Below, one piece after another: positions 15,301-27,191 of a DNA stretch of 64,000 nt (positions are counted from its first letter, which is position 1; each line of letters opens with the position of its first letter). The stretch comes from Penicillium oxalicum (lineage: Eukaryota; Ascomycota; Eurotiomycetes; Eurotiales; Aspergillaceae). The notes under the pieces were generated by a model, which was not told the DNA's origin, searched no databases, and saw only the letters and a list, made by a program, of their open reading frames with translations. The DNA is taken from the NCBI RefSeq assembly GCF_001723175.1, contig NC_064654.1:62001-126000 (forward strand). Reading direction: 5' to 3'. A program made the translations under genes and the position numbers.

Positions 15301-18300
15301 ATTGCAGAACCGGCTTTCCTTGCTTCACTTGCTCCCCAGAAGTCGGCTACTCGAGTCTACCGAACAGGTGATCTAGTGCGGTACACGGCCAACGGTATAA
15401 TCCAGTTTATCGGGCGTAAAGACACGCAGATCAAGTTCCATGGCCGGCGCATAGAAGTCAGCGAGATAGAGCACGCTGCCATCAAAGTGATGCAAGATGT
15501 AAGGCACCTGGCGGTAGAGTTGGTCCACCCCGGCGGCACTCAGCAACAAGCCCTAGCATTGTTCTTCCAGCCTCCAGATGTGAATGGAACGGAGGAACAA
15601 GCACTGATTTTAGCTGTCGGTGATGAAGCTCGTGAGAATATGTTGCAGCTCAAGTCGCAACTTGCGGAGATGCTTCCTCCTTATATGGTTCCCAGTCTTT
15701 TCGTCCCGCTTACGTCCTGGCCTCGTACCGCGAACGGCAAGCTTCACAGACGGCTCATCCGTGAAGCGGTGGCAGGGCTATGTCCCGAGGATATAGCACG
15801 CCATTCACTCCATATCATTGAAACAGCCCTCCCAGCGACCGATCGGGAGAAGCAGCTGGCTGCGACATGGGCCGCAACGTTGCACGTTGACCAACAGACC
15901 ATCAATCGCAACGACAGCTTCCTGCAACACGGCGGAGACTCTGTCGCGGCCGTTAGATTGGTGACTTTGGCCAGGAAGAATGGTTTCAACCTTTCGGTTG
16001 AGACTGTGTTATCTGCACCTATTCTTCGGGAGATGGCCTTGCGAATGGAATACGTTGAAACGATCACTGAACTTGCCGTTGAGCCCTTCAGCCTGATAGC
16101 AAATCCTGAAGAAGAAATCATCCAAGCAAGTGTACAGTGCGGTGTGGACCCAGCCGCTGTGGAAGACATTTATCCTTGCTCCTCGATGCAGAGCAGTCTT
16201 ATAGCGCTCACGGCGAAGAATTCCACGGCATACATCTCCCAATTTGTGCTGGCGATTCCAGAAAACAGGGATATTCAAACAGTGCAGAATGCATGGAACA
16301 CTGTTGTCAAGGACACTCCTGTACTGCGGACGCGTTTCTTCCATCCATCTGCCAACAACAGCATTCAGAATCCGATACTGCAAGCGGTGATTCGAGTCGA
16401 GCCCATATGGACCACGGCAACACAGCTGCATCTATTCCTCCAAAAGGACAAACAGACGCCTATGACGATTGGAACTCCATATACGCGATTCGCTATCGTC
16501 GATGATCAAGTCAAGCTTGTGCGGTATCTCGTCTTCAGTGCTCACCATGCTGTCTACGACGGTTGGTCCTTGGGTTTGACGATAGAGCGGGTAGCTCAAG
16601 CGCTAGATGGTACCCCTATATCCCCAGCTGCTGGGTACAACACTTTCATTCAGCACATCCAGTCGCACAACTGGGAGAACACGAAGGCATTCTGGATCGC
16701 GAATTTGGACGGGGCATCTCCCACAACATTTCCTCCCTTGCCATCACATGCTTACGAGCCTGTCACCGATGATCATCTCACTCATCGGTTCAACAGTCCG
16801 GCACGTTCCAGCCGGTATTCCAACGTCACGACGGCCACAGTGCTCCGATCAGCGTGGAGTATGTTAGTCAGCCGGTACTGTGATTCGCAAGACGTTGTCT
16901 TTGGAGTCACGGTCAACGGAAGAATGGCACCCATTCCGGGCATTGAAAGAGTTCAGGGACCGACTCTCACCACCATCCCTTTCCGCGCGATCATCGACCC
17001 TGCTCAGTCCGCCATATCCTTCCTCGAACAAGTGCAAGCACGGAGCTTACAGTCAATTCCACATGAGCAGTACGGGCTTCAAAACATCAAGAGCCTCAGT
17101 GATCTTCTGTCGGAGCTTTGCAAATTTCAAAGCTTGCTAGTCATTCAGAGTCCACGCGAAACTACCTCTGATCATCATGGCACTAGGATGAGCATGGCCC
17201 CCGGGGAGGATCTCGGCTCAGCGGGCATCCGGGGATTCCATAATCTTGCTCTCGTCGTCGAGTGCACCACTTATCCAAACTTTGTCGAAGTCAACGTGAG
17301 TTTTGATTCGAATATTTTGCCTCGGCCCCAGGTACAGCGCCTCGCTCAGCATTTGCAACACCTCTATCTGCAACTCCAAGCGACCGCGGACGATCCGTCA
17401 GTCAGACTGGCCGACATCAGCCATGTTAGTCCCAGCGACTTGGCTGAAATGTTGGAATGGAACAAGTCGGTCCCAGAGAGCTACCAAGCCTGTGTCCATG
17501 AGCTGTTCGAGAAGCGGGCCCGCATGCAGCCCGATGCACCAGCAATCTGTGCCCGTGATGGCGAACTCACTTACAGCGAACTGGACCAAAAAGCCACCAT
17601 ATTAGCTACTTATTTACGACAACAAGGTCTCTCTCCTGGTGTTCTGGTTCCTTTGCTTTTCGAGAAGAGCTGCTGGACTATCGTGACTATGCTCGCTGTC
17701 CTCAAGTCCGGCGCTGCCAATGTTGCCTTGAATCCGGAGCATCCCCAGGCTCGACTTCAAGGCTTGATTGACGTCACAGAGAGCCATAATATTCTCTGCA
17801 GTCGTAAGAATTTTGAAATAGCCATCGAGTTTGACAGACAGGTCATCGTGGTGGATGAGGAACTGTTCTCGTCGCTTGGAATTCTCGAAGAACCATCCAC
17901 TTCGCTGTCACCGAAAATCCACACTGCATGCCCCGATGACCCTGCTTTCATTCTCTTTACCTCTGGCACTACTGGAAAGCCCAAGGGAATAGTTATCAAC
18001 CATGCGGCATTCTGCAGCAGCATCAGAGGTCATTCTTCCACCCTGCGCTTCTCCACTGGGCCTGGTTCTCGCAATTTCCAATTTACTGCTTACACTTCCG
18101 ATGTTAGCATTGGCGAGATCTTCACCTCGCTCGCGGTGGGATCGTGTGTGTGCGTGCCATCCGATTACGATCGCGTCAACAATCTTGCTGGCTCTATACG
18201 TGACTTAGGTGTCAACTGGGCATTCCTTACGCCAAGTGTAGCCGCGCTCCTTACACCTAAAGAAGTGCCCGGACTGCGGACCTTGCTATTTGGAGGTGAA

Positions 18301-21300
18301 ACGGCGACAACAGAGAATATATGCACTTGGGCAGACTCGCTCTATCTCATCAATTCGGCCGGTCCCGCCGAATGCTCAATTTGGACACACTGCAATCCTG
18401 GCATTTCGACTGCAGATATTGGGAGCAATTGGGGATACAATCTGGGCTGCGCCACTTGGATCACCAATCCAAACAATCCTGGGGAATTGATGCCCATCGG
18501 AGTTGTGGGTGAGATGCTTATTGAGGGGCCGAACCTCGCCCAGGGGTATCTCAAAGACCCTGAACGTAGCGAGAAGACGTTCGCCAACGTCTACCTTGCC
18601 GGCAAAAAGCGACGATTATATAGAACCGGTGACTTAGCTCGATTCATGGCAGATGGAAAGACTCAATTCCTAGGGCGGAAGGACACCCAGGTCAAGCTTC
18701 GAGGTCAACGGGTCGAGATCGGCGAGATTGAGAACCAAATCCGTCGCCATGTTCCCGAGTCCATTCTGGTCGCAGTTGAGATGGTACGAATCTCAAAAGG
18801 GAAGTCGGCTCCTTTGCTCGCTGCATTCATCTCTCGGAAGGACTCCCTGGCTGCGGATGTTGTTGCTCTGGCTGTGAAAGAATCTGGCAGCATCAACAAG
18901 ATGCTTGCCAACATCGATCAAAAGTTGGGTGAATTCCTTCCGAGGCATATGGTTCCAACCGTCTTTATTCCCCTCTCGCGCATGCCACTTACAGCATCTG
19001 CCAAAACTGATCGGAATGTTCTTGCAGCCGTGGCGGCGACCATTTCCGCCGAACAGCTGAGTAATTACGCCTTAGGCGCCGCGGACAAGCAGCCCCCTTC
19101 GACGGCGGCCGAGCACCAGATGGTTCAATTATGGAAGAAGGCGTTGAGTATCGACATGGAGCTCGGCATCCACGACAGCTTTTTCAGGATCGGTGGAGAC
19201 TCCATCGGCGCCATGCGGCTGGTGTCTATTGCCCGCTCAGCTGGTGTTTTCCTTACGGTCGAGCAGATCTTCAGAAACCCGACACTTCAACAGATGGCCA
19301 GTATCATGACGACCACGACACAACTTCCAAAAGTTACCAATGTCAAACCTTTCTCCTTGATCTCCTCGTCAACCTCAGTCGACACTGTGCGTGCTGAAGC
19401 TCAGGAGCAATGTCAAGTTGGGCCGCAGCAGATCCAAGACGTTTACCCTTGTTCGGCATTGCAGGAAGGACTGTTTGCGCTGAGCCTGAAGACATCAGGG
19501 AGCTATCTTGCACAAATGGTATTTTCGCTACCGGATGGGTTTCACGACGATAAATTCAAGGAGGCATGGACGCAGGCGGCCAGGGAAGCTGCTCCGACCC
19601 TCCGCACGCGCTTCTTCGAATCTCCATCTCATAACCACAGGATGATGCAAACCGTCGTTGATGCACCTCTCTCGTGGGCATCTTCAGAAAGCCTGGACGG
19701 CTATCTTGCTGCGGATGCTGCCAGCATTGTTCAGCTCGGCGCGCCAACCTCACGCTTTGCTTTCGTGACTGATGCTCAGAAAGGGCGGTTCTTTATTTTC
19801 ACTGCCCACCATGCGATTTATGACGGCGCCTCACTTCCGCCGTTGTTCGACGCCGTACGTAAGGCGTTCGATGGAGATGCAATTCCTAGAACCAGCAGTT
19901 ACAACGTTTTTATACAGTATCTCCTGGGCATGGACCAGGAAAGGTCCAGGGACTTCTGGCGAACTTCCTTGGAGGGATCCCCAGCGCCGACCTTCCCAAG
20001 ATTGCCTTCTATGGGTTACCGCGCGCAGACGAATGACTCACTCAAGCATAGCGTGTCTCTCCCCATACGCCACGACACGGAATTCACGGCTTCGTCGATG
20101 ATTCGGGCCGCCTGGAGCCTTGTGACTGCCGCGCACTCTGACAGCGATGATGTCGTATTTGCATCAACCATTAGCGGACGGACTCTTCCAATCGCCTCCA
20201 TCGAGAGCATCATCGGGCCAACACTCGCGACGGTCCCTGTGCGGGCAACTGTAGACCGATCCATGTCTGTCATCGACTTCCTCACTGCTTTGCAGGAGCA
20301 AGCGACGGAGATGCTTCCACACGAGCAGTACGGGATGCAGAATATCCGTCGCATCAGTCCATCAATTTCAGCATCGTGCGACTTGCACAACTTGCTAGTC
20401 ATCAATGCTTCGACGTCGGAGGCTTCTAATTCCGGCGGCTTAGGCTTGACGCAGGTCAACCTTGGCCACTTGGACGGCTTCCACAATTTTGCGCTGAGCC
20501 TCGAATGTGCTATGCACGACGGCATGGCGTCGCTCACTGTCAGCTTCGACAATCACGTCATTGATCCGAGACAAATGCGGCGACTGGTCCTTCAGTTCGA
20601 AAACATACTAGGTCAGCTATCCACCTGCGGTGCACACACCAAGATCGAGGATCTGGTTTTGGTCAGCCCCGAGGAATCGGCAGAGATCAACCACTGGAAC
20701 GACTCGGTGCCGCCGCCTCAGTATACCTGTGTGCATACCGTTGTTGAGCATCGCGTTCAGTCTCAGCCCCACGCGCCAGCAGTGTGTTCATGGGAGGGCC
20801 AGCTGACTTATGAAGAGCTTGACGAGTTATCTTCCGCACTGGCGAATCAACTCATTCACAACTGGGACGTCACCCCCGGCACTCTTGTGCCACTTATGTT
20901 TGAAAAGAGTATCTGGACAATTGTCACAATGTTTGCAGTGCTCAAGGCAGGTGGTGCAAATGTGCCGCTAGACCCTGAGCAGCCCGTCGCCAGATTGAGT
21001 GAGCTTGTGGCGGATGTCGGAGCTACTTTTGCCCTTTCCAGCGTCAAATACCAAGAAAAGGCTGTGCATATCGCGCAGAGGGCGTTGGTAGTGGATCCCA
21101 ATGAGATAAGAATGATGAGAACTGGCCCAGTCACCCACAAAGCCACCGGACCATGTCCCACCGACCCAGCATTTATTCTCTTCACCTCTGGCAGCACAGG
21201 AAAGCCGAAAGGTATTGTCATCGACCACATGGCCTTCAGCAGCAGTATGAAAGGCCACGGAGAGGTCTTGCGGTATGAAAAGGGGCGTCGCAACCTTCAA

Positions 21301-24024
21301 TTCACGGCGTACACGTCAGATGTTAGTATTGGGGAGATCTTTACATCACTCTCTGCCGGCGCATGCGTCTGCGTTCCTTCTGACTTTGAGCGCATGAATG
21401 ACTTGGCGGGAGCTATAGACCGGATGCAGGTGGATTGGGCTTTCTTGACCCCTAGCATGGCATCTCTTCTAGACGCAGATAAAGTGCCGACGCTTAAGAC
21501 TCTTCTGTTTGGCGGCGAGACTGCAACTCCTGAGAACATAGCAACATGGGCCTCTCGACTGTTCTTGATCAACAGCTTTGGGCCGGCCGAGTGCTCTATC
21601 TGGACCCACGCCGACCCCGGCGTGAGTGAGAAACACAATGGCTCCCACATCGGCTACGCAATCGGGTGTGCAACCTGGATTGTCGACCCCAGCGACTATA
21701 GAAAATTGGTGCCTATTGGCAGCGTTGGAGAGCTTGTCGTCGAGGGCCCTAATGTGGCCCGTGGGTATTTGAACAACGAGGAGAAGACCAAGGCGGCGTT
21801 CCTGGAAACCGCACCGTGGTTACCGGCGGGACGCAAGAATCGACTTTACAAAATGGGAGATCTGGTTCGTTACCTGCCTGACGGGAAGATCCAGTTCCTC
21901 GGCAGGAAGGATGGTCAGGTCAAGCTTCACGGGCAGAGGATCGAGATTGGTGAGATCGAGCACCAGGTACGGGTGGTGCTGGGTAACGTTGAGATTTCGG
22001 TGGCTGTCGAGATGGTATCTTTGGGTTCCGAGTCTTCGCAGCCCTTCTTGGCTATCTTCTTAGACTATGAAAACCAGAAGTCGGATGATGTGGCCGCTGC
22101 TTTGTCCACAGGAGATGAATCAAAACAGTGGGTGCGCGAGACCATCAACACTATCGTGGGCCACCTGAGGGACACACTACCGCGGCATATGGTCCCGACC
22201 GTGGTCTTCCCACTAACTCGGATGCCATTGAATGCGTCGGCAAAGACAGACCGCAAGGCACTCAAGCAAATAGCCTCTGGTGTTGACGTGACGCAGCTCC
22301 CTCTCTACGCTCTAGCGTCCACGGAGAGCGCCAGCATCACCCCGCCGAGCACACAAAACGAGCAGATTCTCCATCGCATCTGGGCCGATACCCTGTCTGT
22401 GCCAGCCGACCGCTTTGGGACTGAAGCCAACTTCATGGCTTTGGGCGGCGATTCTATAGCCGCTATGAAGGTGATACCGCTCGCACGCGCTGCTGGCCTG
22501 GTCATCTCCGTCGCGGACATTTTGTCACACCCTGTGCTGCGCGACATGGCACAAATCTCACGATCCAGCAATTCCGAGTCAGACTATGTTGCTCCCTTCT
22601 CTCTCCTCGCGTACGATATCGACCGCAATGAAATCCTTGCGCAGTCAACTCTTTACAGTGGACTTCAGCCGGAGGCCATTGAGGACATTTATCCATGCAC
22701 ACCGGTGCAGAAGGAGTTTATAACAACCACACAGTCTCAGCCTGGGGCATACACACTGCAAGACGTTTACAAGCTTCCATCAACTGTGGATTTGACCCGG
22801 CTTCAACGCGCGTGTGGAGATACGGTTGCGGCTCACGCAGTGCTGCGGACTCGTATTTTCCCCTACCATGCCCAGATGGAACATTTGCAGGTAGTGCAGA
22901 AGGCTTCCCCAGACTTTGAATTAACTCGAGGAGGTGACTTGCAGAGGTATCTGAAGGAGGACAAGGCTAATGGGATGGGCTATGGCGAGCCCCTCGCTCG
23001 ATTTGCGCTGGTATCAGAAGGTGAAGACGCCTACATGGTTTTTACGTACCATCATTCCATCTACGACGCTGCCTCGCTCCAGATAATCATGAACGACTTG
23101 CAAGCTTTCTACATGGACGAATCTTACCAAGTTGGCGAGCCACCATATAATATTTTTGTCCGGCACCTCCTCCAGCTCTCCAGCCAGGACGCACCTTCCC
23201 AATTTTGGACGGAGCACCTCGCAGGCAATGGGCAAAGTATCACGCCCCTGCTTGGGCCCAAATCCGGGGAACAATGGACTCCCCGTGTGGACACCCTTGT
23301 CCACCATTTCATCGACTTCCCCATGCCTTATCGCCATTCGCGACTCAGCCTGACCACGGCTGCCCTGACGTATGCCGCTCTGTCCCTTGTGGTCGCACGT
23401 CTGACCAACTCAACGTCTGCGGTCTTTGAGCTGACCCTACTGGGCCGAAACGAGCCTGTGCCCGGGATCGAACGCATGGTCGGGACGACGACTACGTCTG
23501 CACCGCTCCGCATCGATATTACCGGAGATAATGAGAAGGGTGCTGACAGGGCATGGACCCTGACGCTGGCCGACTACCTGAGCTATGTGCAGCAGCGCGT
23601 CAACGGCATCACCCGCTACGAGCACACCGGCATGGCCACAATCCGCACTCTGTGCTCTGACGCGCAGCCGATCCTCGAGGCGGCCCTCCCGATTGTGGTA
23701 CACCCCTCCAACCCACATAAAGAGGCTTTGGGCAGCGGGATCGGGCTGGAGCGCCGCGAGATTCGTTCCATGGGCCAGAGCACCTCCGCTTTCTACATGG
23801 ACGTCTCCGCCGTTGAGGGCGAGGCGCTTGAGATCAACCTGCCGTTTGACAGCCGCGTCGTCGGCCGAGAGAAGGTGGGCAGGATGCTCGGTCTCTTGGA
23901 GATGGTCGTAGTGGAGATCATGACGCTATCTGCGCGGGGTCAGCTCGGTAATGTGTCGCTCAGTCAGTTGGACTGGGATTCCGCGTGTTTGAGTGAGCCC
24001 GAGATGCAGGACTATTACGGTTGA
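338..24024 (+). CDS. Seven-module non-ribosomal peptide synthetase
   Basis: This gene encodes a multimodular NRPS of about 7877 aa. A short first exon (338-439, 34 codons) joins across a 53-nt GT-AG intron (440-492) to one long exon (493-24024). The ATG at 338 is preferred because the long frame alone would begin at a GTG (544). Domain order is truncated C, then (A-T-C) seven times. The N-terminal C piece lacks the HHxxxDG motif. Core A motifs FTSG[TS]TG lie near residues 409, 1491, 2575, 3672, 4765, 5856 and 6931. Carrier serines lie near 834, 1920 (GGHS rather than GGDS), 3006, 4105, 5184, 6271 and 7355. C-domain HH motifs lie near 1034, 2118, 3212, 4304, 5385, 6473 and 7554. The last C domain reads HHSIYDA and sits at the C-terminus, like fungal CT cyclising domains. 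No E, N-MT, TE or R domain was seen. Inference: a cyclic peptide of seven residues, one possibly a FAS-derived fatty amino acid. Confidence 0.95.
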
Positions 24025-24568
24025 TTTTTCCCCCTTTGTTATGGTTTGATTAAATTATGGGTTTCGTTGGGCATGCGCCATGAATTTCCGTTCATTTTTA
24101 TTTTTCTTTTTTTGTACATAGTCTGATAACTGTGCACGGGTTGACTGAGATTTTTCATTTTTGCGTCCTGGGCTACGTTGGCTTATCCGAGCAATGACGG
24201 GATGTCCTTCGTTTTTTTCTTGTCCGTACCTATTTGTCAGGCAGTCGGCTTTCTGCATTTTGGTCTCGCCTTGCCTTGTTGCGATCCGTCACTAGATGTA
24301 TGTCTGTCGATAGGTATCATAGCGCCAAATTGGAAGATAGCACGCTTACATCCTGGTACCTCGGTAGTAGCCGAGAAATATATTTGAGTCGGTACTACCG
24401 ACTCGGTGGGTAGTCGCGTGATGTAGACACCTTCCAGTGTTAATGTTGTCATTGTCTAGCAAATCCTCCACTTCCCTCACAGGTTATAGTCTCAAGGTAC
24501 CAAAGGTTCGTTTCATCTTGATACACTACGTCCAGCCCCCCAAAGTAAGGCCATACACCAATTGCCAT
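24025..24568. other. Intergenic region, NRPS and hydrolase 3' sides
   Basis: This stretch lies between the stop codons of two convergent genes. It is T-rich just after the NRPS stop, fitting a 3' UTR. It contains a perfect palindrome (24386-24404) and a smaller inverted repeat (24360-24375: CTCGG, 6-nt loop, CCGAG). I saw no coding region. Confidence 0.5.
24386..24404. repeat. 19-bp palindrome between convergent genes
   Basis: The sequence GAGTCGGTACTACCGACTC has 9-bp arms around a single central C. It lies 362 nt past the NRPS stop and could form a hairpin in either transcript. A similar smaller inverted repeat sits 11 nt to its left. Function is unknown: it could be a 3'-end signal, a protein-binding site or a repeat remnant. 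Confidence 0.5.
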
Positions 24569-25607
24569 TCAACGGCCTTCGTCCCGGTTGACCAAGGACA
24601 TCACCCGACTGACCTCCCGAGCAATCAACTCCGGCTCTGTCGCTTCTATGTGATGACCGCTCTTTTTTGCCTGTACAAACCGGGCGGTGTGGGATAACTG
24701 CAGGATCTCCAGCTGCAGCTTCTTGTCGGTAGCTGCGAAGCGCGCGAGGTGCGCCTCGGTCTCCTCCCTCCCCTGGGCGGTCGAAAGGACCGACGTCAGC
24801 GCCACCTCGTAGATCCGGCACAGATCACGTGCTGCGTCCCCCCGGATGACCGTCACCGGGTTCACGCCGAGGAGGGAGCCCGGAGTTGGGCGCGGTCGGC
24901 GAGGGCTCGTCCACAGGCTCGCATGTTGGCCATCTCGGAATCGGCCGCCGACGCGGTGCCGGTGGCCTCCTGTGCACCCGCGTGAGTGCTGTACGTGCCC
25001 TTCCCGGACTCTCGCGCATGATGGCCTCCAGTTCTTCCTGGCTGTATCGGTGACCCTCGTCGAGTCCGATGATGACGAGGGGACTAAGCTTGCCGATTGC
25101 GTTCTGAATGTGGCTGGGTGTAAAGAGCAGGTCATGCGTCTTTTCCTGGTTCGCATCCACAAACACCCTGCCCCGAACCGCCTGGGCAGGCTGGGCCAGA
25201 CGTGCGAGGTATTCCCGCGCAACAATGGCGCCGTAGGAATGCGCGACCAGGACCAAGGGCGGCGTCACCTCGACCGTCGCCAGGAGCGTGGCCAGTTCCG
25301 ATGCCATGGTGCGTGCTGTCCGGGGAAACACCAGGGCTGGCCCACTGCGGCCCAGCCCAGCCCGGTCGTAACAGTAGACGCGGACGTGTCGGGACAGGAG
25401 CCGCTGGACGACCACCCACCATCGGCTGGTGGCCCCGCGTCCACATTCGATGAGGACGACGGGCTGGTTGGCGTGTGTTCGGGGAGGCCCACGGACCGAC
25501 AGGAAGAGCTGCTGAGGTTCGGACGCACCAACGTCGATGGAGACCAGCTCTTCCCGAATCAGGTCCACCTCCCATGGGTTCCGCGGTGCCAGATCGGCAA
25601 TCGTCAT
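24569..25607 (-). pseudogene. Alpha/beta-hydrolase gene with two apparent frameshifts
   Basis: The N-terminal part, from the ATG at 25607, is a clear alpha/beta-hydrolase fold: an oxyanion-side loop (CGRGA), the strand CYDRAGLG and a nucleophile elbow AHSYGA with Ser at about residue 124. Near 25000-25010 hydrolase-like coding shifts by one base into a second frame. That frame stays protein-like until about 24875, where a further shift of the same sense leads to the C-terminal part, which carries the probable catalytic histidine (GHHIEATEP) and ends at 24569. Each shift is explained by one missing base. Neither gap fits a normal GT-AG intron. Either the gene is newly broken or the assembly has two errors. 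Its start faces the GliT-like gene across 221 bp holding one GTGGNNCCAC site. If intact it might hydrolyse or release a pathway intermediate, but the substrate is unknown. Confidence 0.6.
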
Positions 25608-25751
25608 GTTCTTCTTGCGTTGACTGACGGGCCCTGGACGGGAGAATTCCAGTGGGAGCGGTCACTAAGTCAATTTCCCCCCAGGGCAATGTGTCCGTTT
25701 GGTGGTGGGGGTTGACACTCCCCATCCTGAGAGGGTGTGCAGGGACACGGG

Positions 25752-25761
25752 GTGGTGCCAC
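25752..25761. promoter_or_regulatory. GTGGNNCCAC palindrome in divergent promoter
   Basis: The sequence is GTGGTGCCAC. It lies 145 nt upstream of the hydrolase ATG (minus strand) and 68 nt upstream of the GliT-like ATG (plus strand), so one site could serve both genes. It is the only copy in this 221-bp divergent promoter. Confidence 0.55.
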
Positions 25762-25828
25762 CCGTCCAGCTCGAACCACTCTGCCGTGATACCGAGAAAC
25801 GAGAAGCAATATTACTCACCAATGGGTG

Positions 25829-26918
25829 ATGCAAATCGCCAATTCTGATCCATACGAGGCAGGCAAGATGCAGGAAATCACGGATGCTTTCATCGTGGGC
25901 GGCGGACCAGCTGGCCTCGGGGCCGCTTTGGGACTCTGTCGCCAGAACCACAGCGTCGTCCTGTTCGACAGCGCCTCCTACCGCAACAGTAGCAGCAATG
26001 TGTCTGACCTGCGGATGCACATGGTGCTCACGTGGGACCATCAGCGCCCGGACGATTTCCGGGCGGCAGCACGATCCGAGCTGCAGCGGTACGAACGGTT
26101 CCAATATGTGCCGGCCGAAGTGCGGTCTGTCCAGCAGACGATGCGCACCGTCAGCGGTGGACGGTCGGAATTGGTGTTCGTGGCGGTGTTGGCGGATGGG
26201 AAGGAATGGATAGCGCGTAAAGTCATCCTGGCCACCGGGGTCAAGGATATCTTCCCGAAGATTGAGGGTTTCGCCGAGTCTTGGGCCAGGGGGATGTAAG
26301 TCATGGATCCATACCCTGCAAAGGATTCTGAAACCGACGTTTCACAGTGAACTGACGCCATCCTCCAGTTTCCATTGTCTTTTCTGCCATGGGTTCGAAG
26401 AGCGGAATGCCGAGTCCGTCGGCGTCCTAGCGGTGGATGAGTGCGCCGATATGCCCACAGCTCTACGGATCGCCCGCGCGGCCCATCAGTTTTCAGAGTC
26501 GGTCACCATCTACACCAATGGGAACGCACAGCTCGGCGCCAGGCTTGCCCAGAAGGTCGCAAAGGACAAATGGTGTAGGGTCAACAAACTCAGCATCAAG
26601 CGACTTGTCGCGCTGGAGACGACAGCTTCTTCCCCGGCTGCGATGGAACTTGAGTTTACGGATGGGACAGTACAGAAGGAGCATTTCATTGTTCATAAAC
26701 CTCGAACGCAGCAAGCGAGCGCGATCCCGGCACAGCTCGGCCTGGAAATGACACCGGATGCGGACATCAAAGTCGTCGGTATGATGTTCGAGACGTCTAT
26801 GCATGGTGTGTTTGCGGTTGGTGACTGCGCCTCTCCGCACAAGTTCGTGAGTTATGCGACCATTGCGGGAGGGTTCGCCGCTGCGGGAGCTGCCACTCAG
26901 TTGCAGGCAGGGTATTAG
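25829..26918 (+). CDS. GliT-like FAD-dependent dithiol oxidoreductase
   Basis: This is a thioredoxin-reductase-like flavoprotein of about 338 aa, the size of the gliotoxin oxidase GliT. Exon 1 is 25829-26295 and exon 2 is 26369-26918, split by a 73-nt GT-AG intron with matching phase. Near the N-terminus is the FAD-binding motif GGGPAG, followed by a YRN segment typical of the family. The redox pair CLFC (about residues 159-162) follows directly after the splice site. GDCASPHKFV, near residue 304, is the second FAD motif. A second possible start lies at 25868, just before the FAD motif. Family members form or reduce disulfides in metabolites, but some clusters without sulfur chemistry also have one. 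No glutathione transferase or other sulfur-handling gene is visible here, so the substrate is open. Confidence 0.88.
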
Positions 26919-27191
26919 TTCATGTATTTTTGGTATTCTTCTTTTCCGGGCTCTAGGGAACACAAAAATCCTGACTAGCAATGGGAGATCTCTTGAAATC
27001 TTATTATGTATTTACTGTATGGTCGAGTGTGTATGATCGCGGGGTGACATGACGGTCAGAGTACCTAAGATCCAGGGGCTGGCGACATGACCAGATGGTA
27101 TTTGACTCAACTCTAGTGTTCCGATTCTTCCGAAATGACCATCTGAAATACCTAGTCACTTGAGCGTTGAAATGAACAAGAGAACCATAAT

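Noticed and set aside
12840..24020. HHxxYDGWS motifs as epimerisation domains
   Set aside because: These motifs sit in domains that follow the T-C-A pattern and are followed by A domains. No extra E domain lies between T and C, and the typical E-domain signatures were not seen.
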